Assembly: GCF_030315975.1 (NCBI RefSeq)
Contig: NZ_JASXSZ010000002.1
Coordinates: 62,001-126,000 of the forward strand
Direction of reading: 5' to 3'
Source of the DNA: Microbacterium candidum
Lineage (GTDB): Bacteria > Actinomycetota > Actinomycetes > Actinomycetales > Microbacteriaceae
DNA: 64,000 nt
The notes beneath the pieces are model-generated. The model was not told where the DNA came from, searched no databases, and saw only the letters and a program-made list of their open reading frames with translations. The translations under genes and the position numbers were made by a program. How positions within the stretch are numbered: the stretch's first letter is position 1; each line of letters opens with the position of its first letter. Below, piece by piece: positions 33,446 through 43,234 of the stretch.

Positions 33446-34018
33446 CTTGCGTATCGGCGGCTGGAACCTCTTGAATCCCTGGATAGCTTTTCATGAGCTT
33501 GTTGGCAGCCGACCACGACAGCTCATCTCTGTCGCACTCACATCGATAGAGGCCTGGCAGATCCGAGGGCCCAGGGACTATTTCGTCTCAACGAAGAACA
33601 ACCCGACGCTCGTACAGGACAAAGGCGTGCCCTTGGTTGTGGAGATGCTGGAGGATGCGGCGCGGATCTCGTTCCGATGGACCGCAGCGGCATGAGGTTG
33701 TGGATCGATATGCGCGGCTTTCCCTTCAATAACAAGCCGCGAAGATCTCCGACGCGTCGCGGCCGGCATCGGGTCTCCCCAAACGACGCACGCCGCGTGT
33801 GCTCACGTGAGATCCTGCGCGAACGAACGTTAGGCGGTCCTGCATCGCACTTCCCCATCCTTCGTAACTCCGGGTGTTCTCGCCCGCCAAACGCTGTGCG
33901 TATGATCCGTACGGTGAAATGCACGGTGAGGGCGGGATCAACTGCCACTTCATTTCAACGGAGACCGCGGCCCCGCCGTCATTCGGGACGGCCACCGACG
34001 ACCGCCCCGGACTCCCAC
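33446..34018. other. Gene-poor stretch at the island end
   Basis: About 570 bp with only short, low-quality open frames. The last about 45 bp resemble the sequence just downstream of the ppsA stop (shared CCGCCCCGGA and CTCAGCG), so the duplicated ppsA 3' segment seems to include part of its terminator region. Confidence 0.5.
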
Positions 34019-34195
34019 TCAGCGAGCGGCGAGCCGCATCCATTTCTCGTCTCGACGACGGTGTCGTGGCTCAGTGACATCGACTCGATCCCCTGATCGA
34101 GGAGCCAATCTGCTTGGGCGGGGTAGTCGGACGGCCGCTGCCCGCAGTCCCGACGTACTTGCCGCGCGCTTGCACGCCTCGATCGCCATCGCGCC
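34019..34195 (-). pseudogene. Decayed duplicate of the ppsA 3' end
   Basis: About 177 bp closely resembles the last part of ppsA (37446-37622): shared blocks such as GGCGAGCCGCATCCA, GACATCGACTCGATCCCCTG and GCTTGCACGCCTCGATCGCC. It encodes residual MAIEACKR and WMRLAAR, broken by indels, for example one base lost near the CCGCG run. By eye identity is roughly 80 percent. It marks an old duplication or insertion scar between the island and the LysR gene. Confidence 0.75.
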
Positions 34196-34250
34196 GGCAG
34201 CTAGGCCGTCACCCGGGAATCGCGCACGCGCTAGACCGATCCGTTCCGCC

Positions 34251-35120
34251 TCAATAGGCCGCAACCAGCTTCTCAATCAGGGCCGATGCCGCCTCGCCCC
34301 GCGAGGTGCGGCTGATGACGTTGAACTCCCATTCGATGCGCTCGGCCAAGGGGACGACGACCACCCCGTCGCTCGATGGAATGATCAGCTCGGGAAGCAG
34401 CGCGATGCCGAGACCGGCGGCCACGAAGAGCGGGATCGCGTTCGTCTCGGTCACGTCGGCACGGACATCGCGCACGATGCCGCGCGCACTCAGCGCGGCG
34501 TCGAGGACATCCCGGTTTCCGAAGCCGACCGGCGCGTCGACGAAGCGCTCGTCCGCGAGGTCACGCAGTCGGACCTCGGTGCGATGCGCCAGCTCGTGGC
34601 CTGCCGGAAGGATGACCGCGAACGGCGTCGTCGCGAGGCGGTGCACGGCGAGGCCGGGGGCCGCGGATGCCGGAAGGCCGAAGAGGCTCAGGTCGAGCCG
34701 ACCGCGCCGGACCGCCTCCGCCAATTCCCCGGAGCCGCCGGTCGCCGCGCGCAGCCGCAGGTCGACCAGAGGGTGCTCGCGATGGAACTCGCCGATGATG
34801 CGCGGCAGCGCGAGGGAGCTCACGCTGGAGAAGACGCCGATGCGCAGCTCGCCGCGCAGCTCGCCACGGGGGTCGGCGGCGGTGCGGGCACGGGCCTGAG
34901 CCTCGAGCACCTCACGCAGCGCCGGAAGCACCGCCTCACCGGCGGATGTGATCCGCACGCCCCGCTGGTCGCGCTCGAAGAGGACCGTCCCGAGCTCTCG
35001 CTCCAGGGCCCGGATGCCGGCCGAGACGGTCGACTGCCCGGCATAGACCCGCTGCGCAGCCCGGGTGAAGCTCAGCTCGTCGGCGACGGCGATCGCGTAT
35101 TCGACCTGTCGAGTATCCAT
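34251..35120 (-). CDS. LysR-family transcriptional regulator
   Basis: About 289 residues from the ATG at 35120. The N-terminal winged helix is VEYAIAVADELSFTRAAQRV and AGQSTVSAGIRALERELGTVLFER, followed by the LysR substrate domain with GELRIGVFSSV near 88 and GLGIALLPE near 235. The open frame extends upstream, but that stretch crosses the divergent MFS gene and is not LysR-like. It is divergent from an MFS transporter with 87 bp between the starts, so it probably controls that efflux gene. Effector unknown. Confidence 0.88.
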   Translation of the reverse strand: MDTRQVEYAIAVADELSFTRAAQRVYAGQSTVSAGIRALERELGTVLFERDQRGVRITSAGEAVLPALREVLEAQARARTAADPRGELRGELRIGVFSSVSSLALPRIIGEFHREHPLVDLRLRAATGGSGELAEAVRRGRLDLSLFGLPASAAPGLAVHRLATTPFAVILPAGHELAHRTEVRLRDLADERFVDAPVGFGNRDVLDAALSARGIVRDVRADVTETNAIPLFVAAGLGIALLPELIIPSSDGVVVVPLAERIEWEFNVISRTSRGEAASALIEKLVAAY

Positions 35121-35207
35121 ACGGCCTCCATCTCCATCGCTTTCATCGATGACCTTGATCCAGAGTATGCGTTGGACACGATGGCATGACGCGTCGAACA
35201 TGAAGGA

Positions 35208-36419
35208 ATGACGACAACTGCGACGCTGATTCTGCCCCCTGCATCCCGACGCTTCTCTCACGCGGCCGGGTTCTGGGTCCTCGCGCTCGTTTTCCTGACC
35301 GAGATGGCGTTCTGCGCCGTCCCGACCCCGCTGTACGCGATCTACCAGCAGCGCGACGGCTTTCCCACGATCGTCCTGACGGTGATCTTCGCGGCGTACG
35401 CCGTCGGGGTCATGCTGAGTCTGTATCTGGCAGGCCACGTCTCCGACTGGCTGGGGCGCCGGCGCGTCATCCTCGCCTCCGTGCTGATCAACCTGCTGGC
35501 CGCGATGCTCTTCCTGCTCTGGAACGACGTCACCGGCCTGATCGTCGCCCGCTTCATCAGCGGACTGGGCATCGGCATCCTCACCGCCACGGCGACCGCG
35601 CATCTCTCCGAACTCGGCATCGCGGCAGGCCACACGGCGGGTCGTCCCGCGATCGTCTCGACCTTCGCGAACCTCGGCGGCATCGCCCTCGGACCTCTCG
35701 TCGCCGGCCTCATCGCGACATCGACATCCCAGCCGCTCGCCGTCCCCTACGTTCTCTTCGGGGTCCTCTTCATCGTCGAGGGCATCCTCCTTGCACTCGT
35801 CCCCGAGACGATCGAGCGTCGTGATCGGCGCCCCGGCTACCGACCGCAGCGGATCGCCGTCCCCGCGACGGCGCGGGGCGCGTATTGGGCCGCGGCCACG
35901 GCGGCCTTCGGAGCGTTCGCGGTCTTCGGCACCTTCTCGGGACTGTCCTCGACCTTCCTCGTGGGCATCCTCGGCGAGCACTCCCATCTCCTCGCCGGCC
36001 TCGCGCCGTTCATCGTGTTCATGGCCGCGGCAGCCGCCCAGGTCCTCACCGCACGCGTTCGGATGCGTCCACAGATCGGCCTCGCCGTCGCGCTCGCCGC
36101 GATCGGGCTCGTGGGAGTCGGCCTCAGCGCCCTCACCGACTCACTGGCGCTCTTCCTCCTCGGAGGCGGAGTCGCCGGTGCGGGCATCGGCATCCTGTTC
36201 CGCGGGGCTCTGGCGACGACCGCATCCGTGGCCGCGCCGGAGCGCCGGGGCGAAGCGCTCGCGGGCATCTTCCTCATCGCCTATGCGGGGATGACGGTGC
36301 CGCCACTGCTCACCGCCGCCGCCCTCGCCGTCTGGCCTGCAGTCGCCGTGCTCGTCGGCCTGTCCGCCCTCGCGATCGTGCTCGTGGTCGTTGGCGGCTC
36401 TCGGATGCTCCGTCGCTGA
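35208..36419 (+). CDS. MFS transporter divergent from lysR
   Basis: A 403-residue 12-span transporter. The N-terminal pattern FWVLALVFLTEMAFCAVPTP, the loop signature GHVSDWLGRRRVIL near residue 80 and GRPAIVSTFANLGGI near 145 fit the major facilitator family. Charged cytoplasmic loop ERRDRRPGYRPQRIAV near 205 separates the halves. Likely efflux of a small toxic compound under the adjacent LysR regulator. Substrate cannot be read. Confidence 0.88.
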   Translation: MTTTATLILPPASRRFSHAAGFWVLALVFLTEMAFCAVPTPLYAIYQQRDGFPTIVLTVIFAAYAVGVMLSLYLAGHVSDWLGRRRVILASVLINLLAAMLFLLWNDVTGLIVARFISGLGIGILTATATAHLSELGIAAGHTAGRPAIVSTFANLGGIALGPLVAGLIATSTSQPLAVPYVLFGVLFIVEGILLALVPETIERRDRRPGYRPQRIAVPATARGAYWAAATAAFGAFAVFGTFSGLSSTFLVGILGEHSHLLAGLAPFIVFMAAAAAQVLTARVRMRPQIGLAVALAAIGLVGVGLSALTDSLALFLLGGGVAGAGIGILFRGALATTASVAAPERRGEALAGIFLIAYAGMTVPPLLTAAALAVWPAVAVLVGLSALAIVLVVVGGSRMLRR

Positions 36420-36479
36420 CGCAACGGGTCCCTCGCCGAGAATCGACCCGATCGCGCTGGACGGCGAGACACTGGAGAC

Positions 36480-36946
36480 ATGGTCCGCGGCAAGGATGCT
36501 GTCGCCTACCGGCTCTGGCCGCCGGTCGCGATGGGCGTGCCCTTTCTCGCGGGCTGGCTGGCCACGGGGATCTGGGGTGATCCGCTCGACCTCGGCGAGT
36601 GGCGGATTCCCTCGGCGGGGCGCTGGTCGTGCTGTTCGTCGTGTGGAACGGATGGGCGCTGTTCCTCTTCGCCCGCCACGGGACCGGCCTCATGCCGGGG
36701 CAGCCGACGACCACGATCGTCCAGACGGGGCCGTACCGGGTCTCCCGCAACCCGCTGTACGTCGGCCTGCTCGCGCTCTACCTCGGACTGGCCCTCCTCA
36801 TCCCGACGTTCTGGGGACTCGTGCTGTTCCCGGTCGCCGTCCTGCTCACGCTGTGGGGATCGATCCTCCCCGAAGAGAGGTTCCTCCACGAGCAGTTCGG
36901 CGCCGACTATGACGAGTACGCCCGGCGCGTGCGCCGGTGGCTGTAG
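36480..36946 (+). pseudogene. Isoprenylcysteine/phospholipid methyltransferase-like gene with an apparent frameshift
   Basis: The C-terminal part from 36599 encodes 115 residues with the PEMT/ICMT core: GPYRVSRNPLYVGLLALYLG near 45 and EERFLHEQFGADYDEYARRV at the end, plus three membrane spans. The first spans (VAMGVPFLAGWLATGIW) lie in a different frame from 36480. Joining them needs one frame change near 36600-36630. Intact members are about 150-160 residues. It is either a pseudogene or a sequencing error; ATG at 36599 could also give a short product. Confidence 0.6.
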
Positions 36947-37409
36947 TCATGTGGCCGCCGGCGACGCCGTGGACACCTTTTGACCGGAAACGCGACCGTC
37001 CGAGCACGATCGAGCAGACAAACTGATGATTTGCTGACAGAAGCGGGACGAGTGTCCAGCTTGAGGACATGTTCTCGCTAGATTGAAGTCGCACACGCTC
37101 TGGGGGCGTGGTGTTCAGGAACCGAAGACCGATGGACGTCTGGGGCGTCTCATCGAGGCGGTACCTATCGTCCCCTTCGCCACTGCGAAGGATCGAAGGC
37201 GGTGGGTGCCGCGAGCAGCGTTTGGGAACGAAATTCTCACGGCACCCACCAGAGCTCTGCACGCAGGCGGCACGGCACCATCTGGGGAATGGGCCATCTC
37301 TCGAGCTGGGGACTCGATACGGCACGCGGGCGCAAAAGCTCGACACATCTTATCCGGAATGCCAAACGGTCCGGAACCGGCGTGCCGATACCGAAGCGGC
37401 TAGAGACGC
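36947..37409. other. Long intergenic region with a perfect inverted repeat
   Basis: About 460 bp with no convincing gene; the frames present are short and biased. It contains a perfect 11-bp inverted repeat at 37201-37250 (annotated separately) and then the ppsA terminator. A and T are more frequent than in the flanks. Confidence 0.5.
37201..37250. repeat. Perfect 11-bp inverted repeat with 28-nt loop
   Basis: GGTGGGTGCCG at 37201-37211 pairs with CGGCACCCACC at 37240-37250. It lies in an otherwise empty region, and could be a small RNA hairpin, a terminator of something undetected, or a recombination remnant. Confidence 0.5.
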
Positions 37410-37436
37410 CCGGGGCGACCGCGCAGGCCGCCCCGG
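37410..37436 (-). terminator. ppsA terminator hairpin
   Basis: CCGGGGCG at 37410-37417 pairs with CGCCCCGG at 37429-37436, ending 10 bp from the ppsA stop. The duplicated ppsA scar at 34 kb retains only part of it. Confidence 0.6.
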
Positions 37437-37445
37437 ATAACCCGC

Positions 37446-39815
37446 TCAGCGCGCGGCGAGCCGCATCCACGTCTCCACGACGGTGTCGGGGTTGAGCGAC
37501 ATCGACTCGATCCCCTGGTCGAGGAGCCAGTCGGCGAGGTCGGGGTGGTCTGACGGACCCTGCCCGCAGATGCCGACGTACTTGCCGCGGCGCTTGCACG
37601 CCTCGATCGCCATCGCGAGCATCTTCTTGACTGCGGGATCCCGCTCGTCGAACGTCGCGGCCACCAGCGCGGAGTCGCGGTCGAGCCCGAGCGTCAGCTG
37701 CGTCATGTCGTTGGAGCCGATCGAGAAGCCGTCGAAGACGTCGAGGAACTCATCCGCCAGCAGCGCGTTCGACGGCACCTCGCACATCATGACGACCTCG
37801 AGGCCGTTCTCGCCGCGGACCAGCCCGTTCTCCGCGAGCAGGTCGACGACGGCCTGCCCCTCGGCGACCGTCCGCACGAACGGGATCATGATCTTGACGT
37901 TCGTCAGCCCCATCTCGTCGCGCACGAACCGCAGTGCCTCGCACTCGAGGTCGAAGCAGTCCCGGAACTCGGGCGACACGTAGCGGGATGCGCCGCGCCA
38001 TCCGATCATCGGGTTCTCCTCGTGCGGCTCGTAGCGCTCGCCGCCGAGAAGGTTGGCGTACTCGTTCGACTTGAAGTCGCTCATCCGCACGATCACCGGC
38101 TCCGGCGCGAACGCGGCGGCGATCGTCGACACGCCCTCCGCGACGCGACGCACGAAGAACTCGCGCGGCGACGGGTAGGCGGCGATCCGCTCGTCGATCT
38201 GCGCGCGCAGGTCGTCGGGCAGCTCGTCGTGCTCGAGCAGGGCACGGGGGTGGATGCCGATCTGCCGGTTGATCACGAACTCGAGGCGCGCGAGCCCCAC
38301 CCCGCGGTTCGGGAGCTTGGCGAACGAGAACGCCTGGTCGGGCGTCCCGACGTTCATCATGACCTTCACCGGGAGCTCCGGCATCGCGTCGAGCCGTGTC
38401 TCCTCCTCGTCGAAGGCGAGGGCGCCGCTGTACACGAGCCCGTCGTCGCCCTCGGCACAGGACACCGTCACCGACGCGCCCTCGACGAGCGAGCGTGTGG
38501 CATCCCCCGTTCCGACGACGGCGGGGATGCCGAGCTCCCGCGCGATGATCGCCGCGTGGCACGTGCGGCCGCCGCGGTTGGTGATGATCGCCGCGGCGCG
38601 CTTCATGATCGGCTCCCAGTCGGGGTCGGTCATGTCCGCGACGAGGACGTCGCCGGCCTGAAACTGGTCCATCTGGGCGATGTCGCTGAGCACGCGAACC
38701 GACCCCGCGCCGATCTTCTGCCCGATCGCACGCCCGGTGGCGAGCACCTCCGACCGCTCGCGCAGCACGAACCGGCGCATCACCGCGCCGTCCTCGCGGG
38801 AGACGACCGTCTCCGGACGCGCCTGCAGGATGTAGAGCTTGCCGTCGACGCCGTCGCGTCCCCACTCGATGTCCATCGGGCGACCGTAGTGCTCCTCGAT
38901 CACGAGCGCGTGGCGGGCGAGCTCCTCGACCTCGGCATCCGTGATGCTGAACCGGCGTCGGTCCGCGGCCGGAACGTCGGCGAACGCGATCGACCCGCCG
39001 ACGTGCACGCCGCCGGTGTACCGCATCGCGATGGCCTTCTCCCCCACCTGGCGCTTCAGGATCGCCGGGCGCCCTTCGCGCAGCGCCGTCTTGTAGACGT
39101 AGAACTCGTCCGGGTTCACCGCGCCCTGCACGACCGCCTCGCCGAGCCCGTACGAGCTCGTCACGAACACCGTGCCGTCGAAGCCCGACTCGGTGTCGAC
39201 CGTGAACATGACGCCGGAGGCGCCGATGTCGGAGCGCACCATCCGCTGCACGCCCGCGGACAGAGCCACGTCGTGGTGGTCGAAGCCATGGTGCACGCGG
39301 TAGGCGATCGCGCGGTCGTTGTAGAGGGATGCGAACACGAGCCGCACGGCGTGCAGCACGTTGTCGATCCCGCCGATGTTGAGGAACGTCTCCTGCTGGC
39401 CGGCGAACGACGCGTCGGGAAGGTCCTCGGCGGTCGCCGAGGACCGCACCGCCCAGGTCACGGCATCCGGATCCGGGTCCTCGGCGATGAGCGTCGCGAA
39501 AGCGACGCGGATGTCGCGCTCGAGCGCCTCGGGGAACGGCTGCTTCTCGATCCACTCGCGCACCTGCGCGCCGACCCGGGCGAGCTGCGTCACGTCGTCG
39601 ATGTCGATCTCCGAAACGGCGGACTGGATGCGGTCGCCCAGCCCGTCCACCGCGAGGAACTCGCGGAACGCGTCGGCGGTGGTCGCGAATCCGCCCGGCA
39701 CGCGCACGCCCGCGCCGGACAGGTTCGACACCATCTCGCCGAGCGACGCGTTCTTGCCGCCGACCTGCGGAAGATCGGCCATGCCGATCTCGTGGAACCA
39801 GAGGATGCTGCTCAT
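37446..39815 (-). CDS. ppsA: Phosphoenolpyruvate synthase (pyruvate, water dikinase)
   Basis: A 789-residue enzyme starting [20 protein letters not shown]. It has an N-terminal ATP-binding domain ([20 protein letters not shown] near 125), the phospho-His motif [20 protein letters not shown] with His420 and neighbouring Thr418, and a C-terminal PEP-binding barrel ([36 protein letters not shown] near 705). It converts pyruvate plus ATP to PEP, AMP and phosphate. The C-terminal Cys in [11 protein letters not shown] is intact. The next upstream gene encodes its regulatory kinase, which in homologues phosphorylates the Thr beside the His. Confidence 0.96.
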   Translation of the reverse strand: MSSILWFHEIGMADLPQVGGKNASLGEMVSNLSGAGVRVPGGFATTADAFREFLAVDGLGDRIQSAVSEIDIDDVTQLARVGAQVREWIEKQPFPEALERDIRVAFATLIAEDPDPDAVTWAVRSSATAEDLPDASFAGQQETFLNIGGIDNVLHAVRLVFASLYNDRAIAYRVHHGFDHHDVALSAGVQRMVRSDIGASGVMFTVDTESGFDGTVFVTSSYGLGEAVVQGAVNPDEFYVYKTALREGRPAILKRQVGEKAIAMRYTGGVHVGGSIAFADVPAADRRRFSITDAEVEELARHALVIEEHYGRPMDIEWGRDGVDGKLYILQARPETVVSREDGAVMRRFVLRERSEVLATGRAIGQKIGAGSVRVLSDIAQMDQFQAGDVLVADMTDPDWEPIMKRAAAIITNRGGRTCHAAIIARELGIPAVVGTGDATRSLVEGASVTVSCAEGDDGLVYSGALAFDEEETRLDAMPELPVKVMMNVGTPDQAFSFAKLPNRGVGLARLEFVINRQIGIHPRALLEHDELPDDLRAQIDERIAAYPSPREFFVRRVAEGVSTIAAAFAPEPVIVRMSDFKSNEYANLLGGERYEPHEENPMIGWRGASRYVSPEFRDCFDLECEALRFVRDEMGLTNVKIMIPFVRTVAEGQAVVDLLAENGLVRGENGLEVVMMCEVPSNALLADEFLDVFDGFSIGSNDMTQLTLGLDRDSALVAATFDERDPAVKKMLAMAIEACKRRGKYVGICGQGPSDHPDLADWLLDQGIESMSLNPDTVVETWMRLAAR

Positions 39816-39837
39816 GGGGATCACCTCACGTTCAGGG

Positions 39838-40662
39838 TCAGGCACGCAGCTGGAGTGTCTGCATGATGACCGCGGACATCTCCTCGACGCTTTTCGTCGA
39901 GGAATTCAGGAACGGCACGTGGTTGCGCCGGTATAGGTCTTCGGCACGGCGGAGCTCGCGCGTGCACTGCTCGAGGCTGGCGTAGCGGGATGCGGGCCGC
40001 CGCTCGGTGCGGACCTGGCTGAGCCGCAGCGGGGTCGAGGTCAGCCCGAAGCACCGCTCGCGGTACTTCGCGACGGGACGCGGCAGGCCCTCGGCGGGGA
40101 AGTCGTCGTCGGTCAGCGGGTAGTTGGCCACCAGCAGGCCGTACTGCAGCGCCAGGTACATCGTGGTCGGGGTCTTGCCGCACCGGGACGGCGCGATGAT
40201 GATGACGTCGGCCTGGTCGAGGGCACGGGAGCTCTGGCCGTCGTCGTGCTCGATCGCGAACTCGACCGCCCGCATCCGCTCCAGGTACCGCGTCATGTCG
40301 CCGACGCCGTGGTACTGCCCCATCTGCTCCGACGCGGTTGTGCCGAGCGCCTGCTCGACCTCCGTGAGGTGGCCGCCCAGCAGGTCGATGAGGACGGCCG
40401 AGGCCTCGGACAGGATGCGGCGCAGCACCGGCTGCTTGACCGTGGTGAACACGAGCGGGGCGAGCCCCGCATCCGCCGCCCGATCGATGTCGGAGACGAC
40501 GTTGCGCGCCCCCTCGGCCGTGTCCACGAAGGGGATCGTGTGCCGCAGGAACCGGATGCCGGGGAAGTTCGCGAGCAGCGCGTTGCCCAGCGTCTCCGCC
40601 GTGATCCCGGTGCTGTCCGAGACGAAGTACGCTGCGCGGGCGGCGGCCTGGGGTTCGCTCAT
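39838..40662 (-). CDS. ppsR: PEP synthase regulatory protein (bifunctional kinase/pyrophosphorylase, PSRP family)
   Basis: A 274-residue protein starting [20 protein letters not shown], the DUF299/PSRP start. The P-loop-like [15 protein letters not shown] is at about 157-171. Members phosphorylate PEP synthase on the active-site-adjacent Thr using ADP and dephosphorylate it with phosphate, giving control by energy state. The stop lies 22 bp before ppsA, so the two form one operon. An upstream direct repeat CTTTCCGC (40717-40724, 40728-40735) in the leader could bind a regulator. Confidence 0.93.
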   Translation of the reverse strand: MSEPQAAARAAYFVSDSTGITAETLGNALLANFPGIRFLRHTIPFVDTAEGARNVVSDIDRAADAGLAPLVFTTVKQPVLRRILSEASAVLIDLLGGHLTEVEQALGTTASEQMGQYHGVGDMTRYLERMRAVEFAIEHDDGQSSRALDQADVIIIAPSRCGKTPTTMYLALQYGLLVANYPLTDDDFPAEGLPRPVAKYRERCFGLTSTPLRLSQVRTERRPASRYASLEQCTRELRRAEDLYRRNHVPFLNSSTKSVEEMSAVIMQTLQLRA

Positions 40663-40716
40663 CGATTCCCATCCTTCAGATAGTCGCGGGGTCCTTGACG
40701 CAGATTCAGACTGAAG

Positions 40717-40735
40717 CTTTCCGCATTCTTTCCGC
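40717..40735. promoter_or_regulatory. Direct repeat upstream of ppsR
   Basis: CTTTCCGC occurs twice at 11-bp period, about 55-73 bp upstream of the ppsR start codon. It is a plausible operator but could be chance. Confidence 0.3.
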
Positions 40736-40917
40736 TGTGGCCAGATGCGACGGAGCTTGCGCCGGTCCACCCCGGGCGAGCCGCTCTCGGCCGCGATGTC
40801 GCACGAAGTAAAGAACAGGGCACCCCAGGTCAAGACAGCGATCCTCCGTCCACGGCAGGCTCATCGGCGGGCCCCGTCAACGCCGACGAGGCCGACTCCC
40901 CCGAAAGGACTGATCGC

Positions 40918-42372
40918 ATGGGTCGCTGGAATCCTCGAAGACTCGGCGCCACGGCCGCCGCCACCGCAGTGCTGACCGCAACGCTCGTCGGGGTCGGGCT
41001 CCAACCCGCCTCGGCGGACGAGTCCGCATACGACCGCGGCTACCGACTCGGGCTCGACGCGTATCGCTACGGCCTGCCGCTCGTGACCACGGACAAGACG
41101 TACGTGAACCAGACGAGCATCGACATCCCCAACGGCCGAGGCTTCGGCCCGGTGAATCACCTGAACCCGATCCGCCAGTTCGTGCAGCCGCAGGATCGCT
41201 CGGTCGTCGCGCCCAACCTCGACACGCTGTACTCGATCGGCTGGCTCGATCTGAGCAAGGAACCGCAGATCATCCACATCCCGAAGATCAAGGACCGCTA
41301 CTTCGTCGTGCCGCTCATGAGCCCGTACACGGAGAACTTCGCGAACCTCGGTTCGGTCGACAAGACGCCTCCCGGCGACTACGCGGTCGTCGGGCCGCAG
41401 GATGCCGACCTCCCGCTGCCGAAGCACGTGACGCGCATCGTCTCCCCCTACGACCGGGTGTGGATCATCGAGCGCGTCTACGCCGACAACAACAGCGCGA
41501 AGGACATCAAGGAGGTCAACAAGATCCAGGACGAGATCACGGTCGTTCCGCTCAGCCAGTACCCGCGCAAGAACTGGACGGCCCCGGTGCCCGCCCACCC
41601 GGACACCACGATCGACGATCCCGGGCTCCCCAAGGGCATGGCCTTCTACGACAAACTCGGGACCCTTCTCGCCGAGTTCCCGCCGCCCGCCGCCGACCAG
41701 CCGATGCTGGACGAGCTCGCCGGCATCGGCGTCGGCCCGGGCATGCACCCGTCGACGGACGCGTCGCTCGACCCGGAGACGGTCGCCGGCATGACGGCGG
41801 CGGTCGCCGACGGGCCTGCTGCCGTCCTCGCGGACGCCCACGGGATGTACGCGAAGAACTTCACGCGCTTCAACGGCTATTTCGTCACACCGACCGGTAC
41901 GTACGGCACCGACTACGGGCTTCGCGCCGTCGTCACCCAGGTGGGGCTGGGTGCCCTGCGGCCTGAGCAGTCGGTCTATCCGCTGGCGCTGCTCGACCGG
42001 ACCGGGCAGCCGCTGACCGGGCAGAAGAGCTACACCATCCACATCCCCGCCGGCGGGCTCCCCCCGGTCACGCCCCCCACGGGCTTCTGGTCGGTCACGA
42101 TGTACGACAGCACCGGCTTCGTCGTGAACAACGAGATCAACCGCTACGCGATCAACGACCGCACGGATCTGCACCGCAACGCGGATGGATCGATCGACCT
42201 GTACGTCCAGAACACGCGGCCGTCGGATCCGCTGCAGGCGCAGAACTGGCTCCCCGCGCCCGCGGGTGGGTTCCAGCTTCTGTGGCGGATCTACGGCGCC
42301 GACCGCGCCCAGATCCCGGGCATCCTCGGCGGCACCGGATGGAAGGCGCCGGCCGTCATGCCGGTGGGCTGA
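40918..42372 (+). CDS. Secreted DUF1254/DUF1214 domain protein
   Basis: A 484-residue exported protein with a signal peptide (TAVLTATLVGVGLQPASA) ending near residue 33. The DUF1254 part includes RSVVAPNLDTLYSIGWLDLS near 100 and RYFVVPLMSPYTENFANLGS near 130. The C-terminal DUF1214 part includes PPTGFWSVTMYDSTGFVVNN near 385. These domains usually occur together. Function is not established. It has a strong ribosome-binding site (GAAAGGA) and a perfect terminator downstream. Confidence 0.88.
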   Translation: MGRWNPRRLGATAAATAVLTATLVGVGLQPASADESAYDRGYRLGLDAYRYGLPLVTTDKTYVNQTSIDIPNGRGFGPVNHLNPIRQFVQPQDRSVVAPNLDTLYSIGWLDLSKEPQIIHIPKIKDRYFVVPLMSPYTENFANLGSVDKTPPGDYAVVGPQDADLPLPKHVTRIVSPYDRVWIIERVYADNNSAKDIKEVNKIQDEITVVPLSQYPRKNWTAPVPAHPDTTIDDPGLPKGMAFYDKLGTLLAEFPPPAADQPMLDELAGIGVGPGMHPSTDASLDPETVAGMTAAVADGPAAVLADAHGMYAKNFTRFNGYFVTPTGTYGTDYGLRAVVTQVGLGALRPEQSVYPLALLDRTGQPLTGQKSYTIHIPAGGLPPVTPPTGFWSVTMYDSTGFVVNNEINRYAINDRTDLHRNADGSIDLYVQNTRPSDPLQAQNWLPAPAGGFQLLWRIYGADRAQIPGILGGTGWKAPAVMPVG

Positions 42373-42390
42373 GCCCTCACGCACGAACGG

Positions 42391-42421
42391 GATGCCCGGC
42401 AGCCACTGGCTGCCGGGCATC
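42391..42421 (+). terminator. Terminator of the DUF1254 gene
   Basis: Perfect 15-bp inverted repeat GATGCCCGGCAGCCA and its complement, separated by one base, 19 bp after the stop. Confidence 0.85.
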
Positions 42422-42490
42422 TCGCTGTCCCGGCCGGCTCTCTCGACAGGTGGGACGATCGCCCAGGCGCAACGAAGCGCCCGCACACGA

Positions 42491-42537
42491 CGACGCCCCT
42501 TGTCCTGGCCGGGGGGAGGCAGGACGAAGGGGCGTCG
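42491..42537 (-). terminator. Terminator of the NTF2-like gene
   Basis: CGACGCCCCTTGTCCTG pairs with CAGGACGAAGGGGCGTCG, with one bulged base and a 12-nt loop, 13 bp after the stop of the convergent gene. Confidence 0.8.
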
Positions 42538-42550
42538 CGCGGTGCGGACC

Positions 42551-43141
42551 TTAGAAGGACCGCACCTGGAGGGGGACGATGTGGGGGTCGAGGAGCACGG
42601 ACGACTGCTCGACGGTGAGCACCTCGTGCGGCTCGAGCGGGATGATGCGCCGCTTCGACTCGTCGATCTCCCATACGTCCTCGCCGATGAGGCGGCCTTC
42701 GTCGTCGTAGGGCCAGATCATGTGCTCGACGTTGGCGACGAGGTAGTGGGCGGCCGGGTCGACAGGCGCGCCGGCCTCGACGAGGACGATGCCGGGCGTC
42801 TGCTGGTAGATCGTCGCGGTGGAGACGATCATGTTGTCGCCGACGGCGAGCTTCTCGTCATCCGTGTAGAAGATGCACTGATTGCTGCGCGACCACTCGT
42901 CATACACGGCCTTGACCGCCTCGGCGCCGTCGAGCACGGTGCTGATGCCATAGACGTTGAAGTGGTACACGGGATGCTCGACGGTCATCTCCGGGTCGAA
43001 GATCTCCTGCCAGCGGCCGGCCATCTCGAGGTTGCGGTGACGCGCATACGCGTGCAGCAGCCAGCGATGCCGGGGATTCTCGGTCGTCTCGAGCAGGCGA
43101 TCGATGGCGAGGTTGGTGCGGGTGATGTCGAAACGGCTCAT
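42551..43141 (-). CDS. NTF2-like (SnoaL-type) domain protein
   Basis: A 196-residue protein with the cone-shaped NTF2 fold pattern: AIDRLLETTENPRHRWLLHAYARHRNLEMAGRWQEIFDPEMTVEHPVYH up front, then TVLDGAEAVKAVYDEWSRSN and later FYTDDEKLAVGDNMIVSTAT. Such proteins act as isomerases, dehydratases or small-ligand binders. No catalytic assignment is possible. It is divergent from an AraC-type regulator 93 bp away, which probably controls it. Confidence 0.72.
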   Translation of the reverse strand: MSRFDITRTNLAIDRLLETTENPRHRWLLHAYARHRNLEMAGRWQEIFDPEMTVEHPVYHFNVYGISTVLDGAEAVKAVYDEWSRSNQCIFYTDDEKLAVGDNMIVSTATIYQQTPGIVLVEAGAPVDPAAHYLVANVEHMIWPYDDEGRLIGEDVWEIDESKRRIIPLEPHEVLTVEQSSVLLDPHIVPLQVRSF

Positions 43142-43234
43142 GGGACCTTGTCTCTCGTCGGTGAGCGAACAGTCCTGCCACCCTCCCTCAGCCGACGCCG
43201 ACAGGTCTTGACCCTGTGCGACAACATCTTGATC

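Noticed and set aside
33825..33836. GTTAGGC motif near 33830 resembling an integron attC R' box
   Set aside because: No matching GCCTAAC partner or attC fold around it and no integron integrase; most likely chance.
33538..34043. Short minus-strand frames between the island gene and the ppsA scar
   Set aside because: They run through the ppsA-like scar, have no motif and no good start, and the region looks decayed.
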